Shown one piece after another: positions 1-5,468 of a stretch of 5,567 bases of DNA. The stretch spans positions 1 through 5,567 of the forward strand of contig JAJFLN010000392.1 in assembly GCA_021772705.1 (NCBI GenBank), in the 5' to 3' direction. Each line of letters starts with the position of its first letter. The first letter of the stretch is position 1. Position numbers and translations under genes: made by a program. The notes below the pieces were generated by a model that was not told the DNA's origin, made no database searches, and saw only the letters and a program-made list of their open reading frames with translations. Source of the DNA: Candidatus Cloacimonadota bacterium (lineage in GTDB: Bacteria; Muiribacteriota; UBA6191; JACPRK01).

Positions 1-68
1 CCCAAACCCCCAATTGGACTGGTGCGACAGAGAGTGCCGATGAACACTTGAATAACATACGAAAGCTT

Positions 69-167
69 GACCTGTTCATCGGGGGCCAGGGGCCAATGGC
101 CCCTGGCGGGAGTTCGAGGGCAGAGCCCTCGTTTTAAAACATTCCTTCCACAAATTCATGGGCATTG
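69..167 (+). repeat. 99-bp hairpin-rich repeat, left copy
   Basis: This segment matches the reverse complement of 5469-5567 at 94 of 99 positions without a gap. The differences are at 85, 136, 138, 152 and 163. It contains two perfect palindromic hairpins: 85-107 (10-bp stem, loop AAT) and 115-131 (7-bp stem, loop AGA). It lies just past the stop of the minus-strand kinase gene, and the right copy lies just past the stop of the last plus-strand gene. Both copies therefore have the same orientation relative to the gene they follow. This fits a dispersed 3'-intergenic repeat family (REP/MITE-like), or terminal repeats of a composite unit. No transposase lies between the copies, so the dispersed-repeat reading is preferred. 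The repeat itself is directly visible; its class is inferred. Confidence 0.9.
115..135 (+). terminator. Possible intrinsic terminator inside left repeat
   Basis: A 7-bp GC-rich stem (CGAGGGC/GCCCTCG) with loop AGA is followed immediately by TTTT on the plus strand. In this orientation it would stop transcripts entering from the left, before they run antisense into the kinase gene. It lacks a T-tract on the minus strand, so it is a poor intrinsic terminator for the kinase mRNA, although the hairpins could still protect that 3' end. The T-tract is short, so confidence is low. Confidence 0.35.
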
Positions 168-242
168 GTGTTAACCGCCGATAAGCACACTCACGCAGTA
201 CTTTGACCCCACGATCCCCCCGAGGTCCGAAGCCCGTAGCCC

Positions 243-2939
243 CTACTCCGCCACCCCCCTGACAACCACTATTCCCAAGACCTCATCGGCCAGGAACGCG
301 AACAGACTGTCCCCCCGCACCAGGAGTTGCATGTCCGACACTCCGGCCAGGATGAGGGACACTTTGCCCAGCTGCGTCCAGTCGACGCCGTTGGGGCTGT
401 GCCAGACCAGTAGGGTCGTCGGATCCGTGTTCAGTGTCAGGAACTGGGAAACGCAGGCGACGTAGAACTTGTTGTTGCCTGTTGTCAGGGCCGGCGCGCG
501 GGTGTAGTTCGACCGGGACATGATCACCCTGCGTGGCCCGTAGGTCCGGCCCCCGTCCTCGCTGGTCCGGGCGACCACGCCGGGCAGTGAGCTGGCCACC
601 ACCAAGACCCGTTCCCCCAGGGACGCGAGTCGGACCGAGCTGGCGGCGTCTTCGACGTCGGCCACATCGACAGGTTCCTCCCACTGGCCCGACGCCGGCT
701 CCGGAGAGAGGACCGTGTAGACCCGGTTGTCTTGCCTGCCAGTTGAACCCCGGTCCACCAGGCTGACGAGACCTAATGGAGTACGGGTCAGAAGCCACTC
801 CCTGCGATTGGTGCGATACTCGTAGCCTGGGACGGCCACTCCGGGCTGAATCCTGGCGGCGGGGACCGGTTGCCAGAGAATGGAGGAGGCGTCCAGGGCG
901 GCGGTCACCATGTCGATGGGGCCATCGCCGGCTCTCGCCAGGACAGGCCCGGGACCGAGGGAGGGGACCTCCACAGGTTCTGACCAGTTCTCGGGGTCGA
1001 AGGTGATCTTCCGGAGCTGCCCTCTGTAGATGCCCGACTCGAGATAGCTCCAGGCAACCAGCACCCCTCCCTCGATGGCCACCACCGAGGGGTTGGCGAC
1101 CCTGAGACCCGGCTGTGACACGGTACGTCGAGGAGACCATGTCCTGCCTCCGTCGCGAGTGACGTGGTGGTAGAGAATCCGATTGTTGCCCTCGATCTCC
1201 TCTCTCCAGAAGAGGTGCATCTCCCGGCCGGAGCTGACGGCCAGCAGGTCCGAATAGTCTCCGCTGCCTGTGTGCAGAAACGATGCGGGCCGGCCTTCGA
1301 GCTGGGCCTGAGTCGTGAAGGTCAGGGGGATGGAGCCGCCGGAGGAGGTCAGGGTCGCCTGGTAGGTCGTCCCCGGGGCCAGGCTCCGCACGAGGCGGTG
1401 GATCTGTCCCGGCGCGATGGGCTGGCTCACCCCTCCGCTGGCCAGAGAGAGCTGGAGCGGTTCCTCCGCCGGGCGGTCGAGCCAGAAGTTGGCCGAGGTG
1501 GGACCCACGGTGATCTGCACCACCCTGGGAGGCGGAATGGCAGGGGGGGCGGGCGCTCGGGTCGCCGGGGGACTCGATGGCGCCAGGACAGTCGCCGGCT
1601 CCCGGTCAGACTCCATAAAGGCAATCCAGAGGATGGCCGAGAAGGAGGCAATGAGAAGCAGTGCGAAGGCGACCCAGCGGCCGCGTATCGTCCACGTCTT
1701 CGTGCCGGCTCTCGCTTCCGGCGCTGTCGACAGTGAGCTGGTCACGGGGCGCTGTCCCGACTTCATTGTCGGCCGGCTCCTTCGATTGCCAGGCCGGTTG
1801 CCAGAGAAGCTCACTTCCGTCGCGGCCCTGTTCCCGGAGGAACTGACATGCGTCGCGGCCCTGTTGTCCGACGACCCGGTTCGATTCGGCCTCGCCGGGT
1901 CTCCCCTGCTATCCCGGGGAACGGCACGGGTCCCGGTAGATAGTTTCCGTCCGGAAACCCGTTCTCCCCGACCCTTCGGCAAGCTCAGGAGAGGGGCCTC
2001 TGCCCCTCCAACACTGGCCCTCGACGGGCTCGGTCCGAACGGATTGGGAGTTTCCGGATGGGAACTAGATAGGACGGGCACTCTCCCTGCCACGGTGGCC
2101 ACTGGTCCGCTGCCAGAGGCGGGGGACTCAAGGGGCTCCAGCCGGCGGAGTGCCGAGGCCAGCCGGGTCATGGAAGCGGGTCGTCGTGCCGGCTCCAGAT
2201 CCAGACACCGGTGATAGAGCTCCTCCAGGGCTGCGGGCACGTCGGGTCTGGCTTCGCCCAGAGACGGAGCGTTACCTTCCAGCTGCGCTCTCAGCACTCC
2301 CGAGATGTCAGCGGCGCCGAATGGCCTCCGGCCTGCCAGCATCTCGAAGAGGATGACTCCCAGGGCGTAACAGTCCGCTGCTGGTCCGGCCGGCTCTCCC
2401 CGGATGACCTCCGGGGCCATGTAGCCGGGAGTTCCAAGCATCACTCCCTGAGCGGTCTGCAGCGTCTTCCCCTGGGCCCGGGACTTGGCCAGACCGAAGT
2501 CGGCCACTTTCACTTCCCCGTCTCTCGTGAGCAGAACGTTCTCTGGCTTCAGGTCGCGATGGACCACGTCGGTGGCGTGGGAGTAGCCCACCCCCTCGGC
2601 GATGTCGGCGGCGATCCGGATCGCCTCGCCGATCTCGATCTTGCCCAGGCTCTCCAGGTGATCCCGGAGAGATCCCCCCGTGACGAGCTCGACGGCCATG
2701 TAGGGCCGGGAGTCGACGAACCCGGCGTCGTAGACGGCCACGATGTTGGGATGGATCAGATTTCCCTGGAGCTTGGCTTCCCTCAGGAACCGGGCCCGTG
2801 TTTCGGCGGCATCGAAGAGACCAGGGCTGAGCACCTTCAGGGCGACTTTCCGGTCCAGACTCTCCTGTACTGCCTCGTAGACCGTCCCCGACGCCCCCGA
2901 TGCCAGCTCCCGTTTCAGCGCGTATCCGGGAACCTTCAC
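243..2939 (-). CDS. Transmembrane Ser/Thr protein kinase with BNR/Asp-box beta-propeller-like sensor region
   Basis: This is a PknB-like (Hanks-type) Ser/Thr kinase of 898 aa, counted from a GTG start at 2939. The kinase domain spans about residues 5-267: glycine-rich loop SGASGTVYEA, VALK lysine K35, helix-C Glu54, HRDLKPEN (catalytic D129), DFG 147-149, GTPGYMAPE (APE 175-177). All catalytic residues are present. The loop reads AxGxxG, with its first glycine replaced by Ala. A Ser/Pro/Arg-rich cytoplasmic linker (about 270-420) carries a repeat insertion and 11-residue repeats. One membrane helix follows at about 422-442. The outer part has a Pro-rich stalk, an FN3-like segment (about 473-545) and a sialidase/BNR-like propeller region (about 553-898). 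Asp-box motifs are TRDGGRTW (594), SEDGGRTY (793) and a weaker SPNGVDW (848). By family knowledge it would phosphorylate cytoplasmic proteins in response to an outside cue; its ligand and substrates are unknown. The frame stays open to an ATG at 3197 (984 aa). I reject that start because the extra 86 residues are low-complexity Pro/Ser/Arg and would leave only 15 bp to the divergent gene. The stop is TAG. Confidence 0.9.
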   Translation of the reverse strand: MKVPGYALKRELASGASGTVYEAVQESLDRKVALKVLSPGLFDAAETRARFLREAKLQGNLIHPNIVAVYDAGFVDSRPYMAVELVTGGSLRDHLESLGKIEIGEAIRIAADIAEGVGYSHATDVVHRDLKPENVLLTRDGEVKVADFGLAKSRAQGKTLQTAQGVMLGTPGYMAPEVIRGEPAGPAADCYALGVILFEMLAGRRPFGAADISGVLRAQLEGNAPSLGEARPDVPAALEELYHRCLDLEPARRPASMTRLASALRRLEPLESPASGSGPVATVAGRVPVLSSSHPETPNPFGPSPSRASVGGAEAPLLSLPKGRGERVSGRKLSTGTRAVPRDSRGDPARPNRTGSSDNRAATHVSSSGNRAATEVSFSGNRPGNRRSRPTMKSGQRPVTSSLSTAPEARAGTKTWTIRGRWVAFALLLIASFSAILWIAFMESDREPATVLAPSSPPATRAPAPPAIPPPRVVQITVGPTSANFWLDRPAEEPLQLSLASGGVSQPIAPGQIHRLVRSLAPGTTYQATLTSSGGSIPLTFTTQAQLEGRPASFLHTGSGDYSDLLAVSSGREMHLFWREEIEGNNRILYHHVTRDGGRTWSPRRTVSQPGLRVANPSVVAIEGGVLVAWSYLESGIYRGQLRKITFDPENWSEPVEVPSLGPGPVLARAGDGPIDMVTAALDASSILWQPVPAARIQPGVAVPGYEYRTNRREWLLTRTPLGLVSLVDRGSTGRQDNRVYTVLSPEPASGQWEEPVDVADVEDAASSVRLASLGERVLVVASSLPGVVARTSEDGGRTYGPRRVIMSRSNYTRAPALTTGNNKFYVACVSQFLTLNTDPTTLLVWHSPNGVDWTQLGKVSLILAGVSDMQLLVRGDSLFAFLADEVLGIVVVRGVAE
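1818..1865 (-). repeat. 33-bp-period tandem repeat in kinase linker
   Basis: A 15-nt identical stretch (CGTCGCGGCCCTGTT on the plus strand) occurs at 1818-1832 and 1851-1865, a period of 33 bp or 11 codons. In the protein this gives SDNRAATHVSS, then SGNRAATEVSF, then a degenerate third unit starting SGNRPGN. The Ser/Thr-rich repeats lie in the juxtamembrane linker between kinase and membrane helix. They look like a flexible spacer and possible autophosphorylation sites; that role is inferred. Confidence 0.75.
1937..2072. mobile_element. Small palindromic repeat element inserted in frame in the kinase gene, with direct repeats
   Basis: TAGATAG occurs at 1937-1943 and 2066-2072, exactly 129 bp apart, which looks like a 6-7 bp target-site duplication. 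Just inside are imperfect inverted repeats, 1941-1958 against 2050-2067, matching 16 of 18 with both differences transitions. Between them lie a near-central hairpin (GAGGGGC/GCCCCTC, 1991-2008) and two motifs, CCCTTCGGCAAGCTCAGGA (1972-1990) and CTCGACGGGCTCGGTCC (2020-2036). These resemble 'CCTTCGACAAGCTCAGG'-type dispersed repeats that I recall from many GC-rich genomes. The element has no coding capacity of its own (MITE/REP-like). The 129 bp equals 43 codons, so the kinase frame continues through it (residues 292-334 of the 898-aa product). Precise excision would restore Val-Leu-Ser-Thr-Gly at the junction. The repeats are seen directly; the insertion history is inferred. Confidence 0.7.
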
Positions 2940-3212
2940 GGCTGGGATTGTAATGCCTGGGGGGTGACAGGGCCAGGATTGGGAGGTGGGCGCTGTGCGC
3001 TGGGGATCGGGCCTCGGGGATCGGGTGAAAGACGAGGGACGGGGCTTGGTTGGGTTCGAGTGCCGAGATGCCGGAAGGGGGGGGCTGGACTGGGGGATTC
3101 TCCTGAGAGCGGTCGATGGGAGGCGGGGGACCGGGGTTGGGTGGCCACCTACGAGTGATTGGTCGTGGTAGTTTGTTGCCCGATGGCGGCGCTGCAACAG
3201 CCGCTTTGAAAG
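2940..3212. promoter_or_regulatory. Divergent intergenic region with extreme G-run asymmetry and G-quadruplex motifs
   Basis: These 273 bp separate the divergent kinase and haem-rhodanese genes, so both promoters probably lie here. From 2941 to 3141 the plus strand has about eighteen runs of three or more G, including an eight-G run at 3077-3084, and no run of three C. Two stretches fit the G3+N1-7 quadruplex consensus: 3002-3025 (GGGG-ATC-GGG-CCTC-GGGG-ATC-GGG) and 3118-3141 (GGG-AGGC-GGGGG-ACC-GGGG-TT-GGG). A third group of G-tracts lies at 3036-3054. No convincing -35/-10 pair was found for the plus-strand gene. If the kinase really began at 3197, this stretch would encode a Pro/Ser/Arg-rich tail. 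The composition is certain; a regulatory role is inferred. Confidence 0.55.
2947..2952 (-). promoter_or_regulatory. Candidate -10 element for a leaderless kinase mRNA
   Basis: On the minus strand TACAAT matches the sigma70-type -10 consensus TATAAT at five of six positions. It ends seven bases before the GTG at 2939, so transcription would begin at or next to the start codon. No recognisable -35 hexamer lies 17 bases upstream, and no Shine-Dalgarno sequence precedes the GTG. Both facts suit a leaderless transcript, but the motif is short and could be chance. Confidence 0.25.
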
Positions 3213-4439
3213 ATGACTTCCTCACAAGACATGTTGTCGCGCCGGGAGGCGTCGGGCCTGGAAGGGTCGGAGGCCGGACGGATTGGGCTTCTGGTTTGTC
3301 TCGCCATGTGGGCGGGGCTGGCTTCGGTGGTTCTCATTCCGGCGATCACGTGGGCGAGTGAGATCGGGTCACCCTTCTATCCGCTGTGGCAAGCTGCGCC
3401 CCCCGGGCAGGGGGCCTATCTGGGATCGAGATTGCTGGGGCTCTATGCCCTTCTGATTCTGTGGTTCCAGTGTCTTGCAGGTTTGCAGATGCCTCGGCTT
3501 CGGCAGGTGTTTTCTGCCATCGAGCTTCGGAGGTGGCATGCTCGCTCCGGTCTGTTGCTGCTGGGTCTGGTGCTGCTCCATCCCATCACCTTCTTTGTCG
3601 GTGTCGCCCGCCGGGGAGGTCGAGTGGACGTGCCCCACTGGCTGATACCCACGTTTGACTCCGGCTATTATCCGGCAATGCTCTCCGTGGGCAGAGTAGC
3701 TCTGGCACTCCTGCTGCTGGGCGGGATCGTGGCGCCCCTGCTGGGCCGTTTGGTGAAGTGGGGCGGCTGGCTCTTCCTGCATCGGTTCAACGGAGTTGCC
3801 CTCCTGCTGGGTGGTTGGCATGCGGTGGCCATCGGGTCCGAAACCCGATCGGGCGCCATGCCCTGGCTGTTGGGGTTCATGCTGCTGTCCATTGTGTTGG
3901 CTGTTGTCGATCGGCTTCGTGGAACGCCACCGATGCCGATGCTGACGGCAGGGCTTGGCGTTCATCCGGCGCCTGCAACGGCAGGACGATGGCTCTTCGG
4001 AGGCTCTGTTGCGCTGGCGGTAGTGACTGGCGTCCTGGTCCTGTCGCCTGGACCGGACTTGACGGTGCCTTCAGTGGAGGCCAGGGTGCTGGCCTCCCGG
4101 GTTGGTTCCGGGAGCCGGGTGGTGTTGGTCGATGTCAGAGAGCCTCAGGAGTTCCTGGAAGAACGAATACCTGGCGCTGTCAATTGCCAGGTCCGATCCC
4201 TGGCTGAGGGGGCAGCGAAACTCTGCCGGGACGCGGATCTGGTGGTGGTGTACTGCTTGAAGGACTTTCGCGGCTACGAGGGCCTGCGGGTCCTTGAGCA
4301 GTTTCACCCCGATGTCCGGCTCATCCATGGATTTGGATTGAACCAGTGGAAGTCACAGCAGCTGGCCACGGCAGGTTCCCGGGTGAATCGCAGCGACGGT
4401 GACGGAATCAGGATACTCCGGCAGTTTTCAGCCCCGTAG
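3213..4439 (+). CDS. Ferric-reductase-like haem b membrane protein fused to a C-terminal rhodanese domain
   Basis: The product has 408 aa and about seven predicted membrane helices (about 24-48, 72-92, 108-131, 156-178, 184-208, 215-232, 258-278), then a rhodanese-like domain (about 286-390). Helices 3 and 5 each carry a histidine pair, H109/H123 and H190/H203. The 14- and 13-residue spacings are those of the bis-haem b core in ferric reductase/NOX/YedZ(MsrQ)-type proteins. No FAD or NAD(P)H module is present, so electrons must come from a partner or quinol. The rhodanese part has VDVREPQEF (306-314), IPGAVN (319-324) and a six-residue loop C348-L-K-D-F-R353 (C-x4-R) followed by RGYEGLRVLEQ. 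The RGY context recalls the rhodanese modules of CoA-disulfide/polysulfide reductases. Charged-loop distribution puts the N-terminus inside and the rhodanese domain outside the membrane. A role coupling membrane electron transfer to persulfide or polysulfide chemistry is inferred. The start is bounded by an in-frame TGA at 3207-3209; no clear Shine-Dalgarno is visible, and an ATG at 3231 is an alternative. Confidence 0.88.
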   Translation: MTSSQDMLSRREASGLEGSEAGRIGLLVCLAMWAGLASVVLIPAITWASEIGSPFYPLWQAAPPGQGAYLGSRLLGLYALLILWFQCLAGLQMPRLRQVFSAIELRRWHARSGLLLLGLVLLHPITFFVGVARRGGRVDVPHWLIPTFDSGYYPAMLSVGRVALALLLLGGIVAPLLGRLVKWGGWLFLHRFNGVALLLGGWHAVAIGSETRSGAMPWLLGFMLLSIVLAVVDRLRGTPPMPMLTAGLGVHPAPATAGRWLFGGSVALAVVTGVLVLSPGPDLTVPSVEARVLASRVGSGSRVVLVDVREPQEFLEERIPGAVNCQVRSLAEGAAKLCRDADLVVVYCLKDFRGYEGLRVLEQFHPDVRLIHGFGLNQWKSQQLATAGSRVNRSDGDGIRILRQFSAP

Positions 4440-4474
4440 CGCCTCCCGGGCCGCAGATCCGAGGTCCCGGTGAA

Positions 4475-4501
4475 TTGACGTTGCTTCCAGAGCGCGATAA
4501 C
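4475..4501 (+). promoter_or_regulatory. Candidate sigma70-like promoter for the exported-protein gene
   Basis: TTGACG (4475-4480, five of six against TTGACA) is followed after 15 bases by GATAAC (4496-4501, four of six against TATAAT). It sits in the 111-bp gap between the haem-rhodanese gene and the exported-protein gene, about 50 bases before the ATG. The spacer is shorter than the usual 17. If real, the last gene could be transcribed on its own rather than only by read-through from the gene before it. Confidence 0.3.
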
Positions 4502-4542
4502 AGCATTGGCAGCCAGAGGCAACGTACGAGATCAACATCACG

Positions 4543-4550
4543 GGAGGTAG
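4543..4550 (+). promoter_or_regulatory. Shine-Dalgarno site fixing the start at 4551
   Basis: GGAGG at 4543-4547 is the only strong Shine-Dalgarno sequence in front of any gene here. The three bases between it and the ATG are TAG, an in-frame stop, so translation cannot start further upstream. The spacing is short but usable. The contrast with the two other genes, which lack such a site, suggests mixed initiation modes. Confidence 0.7.
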
Positions 4551-5390
4551 ATGAACGTGAAAGAAATTGGCAAAATGGCCGCAGTGGGACTGGCGCTCCT
4601 GCTGCCGGCAGGCAGTTGCTTCGGCGGGGCTCCCGACGAGCTGACGTCGAAGAGCGAGGCGATGGCTCGCCGGATGTCTTTGACCGAGATCCGGCAGTCC
4701 ATCCAGAGCAAGCGTGGCAGGATACTGGGAGCCCTTTCGGGCAAGCTCCTGAGCCGTCCACGAGGCGAAGAGGCAGGGTCGGGATCGAGCATCAGCGATC
4801 GGGTCCGCAGCTCCTTCCGCAAGTCGCTCCGGCACTACGAAATGGAACGAGCCCGGAAGAAGCGGGTCCTCTTCCTCCCTCCCGTCCTCCACGGAGAGGG
4901 GGGCGCTCTGTACGAGCGCATGACTGTATTGACCCGGCTCTACTTCCAGAAGCACTTCCCGGAGGCCATCGAGGTCGATCCCGCCGCGGTGTCGAGTTAC
5001 TTCTCCAAGAACGTCGAGGAGCGGCGATACGGATACGAGAGGGACTTCTGTGACGATGACCTGCAGAAGCTGGCGAAGAGGTTCAACGCCAACACGGTCA
5101 TCACCATGCGGGTCCTGAACTTGCGGCAGTACCGGACTCCGGATCTGCGGCCCTCCGACACTCAGAAGTTCATGATCGAGGGCTCGGTGTACAAGCTGGA
5201 CAAGGCCCGTAAGGTCTTCCGAAATGCCACCATTTCCAAGATTCATCCCAGCGTGATCGACCCTCTGGATCGGGAGTTCAACGAGGATTCCAGCGAGATA
5301 GTGAAGCGGGTCTTCTCCCCCTACATCAGCCACTACATGGGCTGGAGCCAGGGTGTCTTCGATCAGACCAACGGTCGCGAGCCGCGCTAG
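4551..5390 (+). CDS. Exported or lipidated protein of unknown function
   Basis: I do not recognise the family of this 279-aa protein. The N-terminus looks like a signal peptide: charged MNVKEIGK, a hydrophobic core at about 9-20 and small residues after it. AGSC ending at Cys23 could be a lipobox, with Ala rather than Leu at -3; otherwise signal peptidase I could cut near FGGA. Residues 28-105 are polar, Arg/Lys/Ser-rich and probably helical or disordered. A likely alpha/beta domain follows: a strand with RVLFLPPVL (about 104-112), a helix LYERMTVLTRLYFQKHF (about 119-135), a turn to IEVDPAAVSSYF, then LQKLAKRFNANTVITMRVLNL (about 171-191). That order (strand, helix, strand, then 'A..F.A..VI...V') resembles TolB-N/CsgG/LpoB-like periplasmic lipoproteins. 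I call this a fold-level guess only. No catalytic motif is visible. The gene lies 111 bp after the haem-rhodanese gene on the same strand and is followed by a hairpin terminator. Confidence 0.8.
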   Translation: MNVKEIGKMAAVGLALLLPAGSCFGGAPDELTSKSEAMARRMSLTEIRQSIQSKRGRILGALSGKLLSRPRGEEAGSGSSISDRVRSSFRKSLRHYEMERARKKRVLFLPPVLHGEGGALYERMTVLTRLYFQKHFPEAIEVDPAAVSSYFSKNVEERRYGYERDFCDDDLQKLAKRFNANTVITMRVLNLRQYRTPDLRPSDTQKFMIEGSVYKLDKARKVFRNATISKIHPSVIDPLDREFNEDSSEIVKRVFSPYISHYMGWSQGVFDQTNGREPR

Positions 5391-5412
5391 CAGTCAAAGA
5401 GAAAGAGCGACA

Positions 5413-5458
5413 GACGGCGCTCGTCGGGTATCACTTCCGGCGGGCGCCGTCGTTCTTT
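5413..5458 (+). terminator. Candidate terminator of the last plus-strand gene
   Basis: A perfect 8-bp GC-rich stem (GACGGCGC at 5413-5420 with GCGCCGTC at 5444-5451) lies 22 bases after the TAG stop. It is followed by GTTCTTT, an interrupted T-rich tract. The loop is long (23 nt), which weakens the case for a classic intrinsic terminator, but position and tract fit one. Confidence 0.5.
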
Positions 5459-5468
5459 CCGCTAGTAG

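Noticed and set aside
1..51. Open plus-strand frame ending in TGA at 49-51, possible 3' end of an upstream gene
   Set aside because: Only 16 codons are visible and they show no recognisable feature; an open frame this short is expected by chance.
283..1140. 285-aa minus-strand frame overlapping the propeller region
   Set aside because: It is on the same strand as the kinase gene but in another frame. The Asp-box motifs are in the kinase frame, and this one is Arg/Gly/Pro-rich noise.
866..1808. Shared 15-mer CCGGTTGCCAGAGAA at about 866-880 and 1794-1808
   Set aside because: Both copies lie inside the kinase coding sequence in unrelated protein contexts, with no extension of similarity on either side; treated as coincidence.
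1417..2214. 265-aa plus-strand open frame opposite the kinase linker and membrane helix
   Set aside because: It is antisense to the kinase, has no domain or Shine-Dalgarno site, and contains the inserted repeat, as expected of a shadow.
2211..3158. 315-aa plus-strand open frame opposite the kinase domain
   Set aside because: It runs antisense to an unambiguous kinase catalytic domain, and its translation is low-complexity His/Gly/Arg-rich with no motif; a shadow of GC-rich codon use.
3149..3171. Imperfect palindrome CTACGA...TCGTGGTAG as an operator upstream of the haem-rhodanese gene
   Set aside because: The pairing needs a two-base bulge and leaves short arms; it is not better than chance in this GC-rich stretch.
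2308..3225. 305-aa minus-strand frame overlapping the kinase domain
   Set aside because: Out-of-frame reading of the kinase gene. It contains no kinase motif and would overlap the start of the divergent gene.
4446..4470. CCGGG/CCCGG pairing between the haem-rhodanese gene and the exported-protein gene as a terminator
   Set aside because: The stem is only five base pairs with a long loop and no T-tract.
4428..5333. 301-aa minus-strand frame opposite the exported-protein gene
   Set aside because: The plus-strand gene has a strong Shine-Dalgarno site, a signal peptide and a terminator; the opposite frame has none of these.
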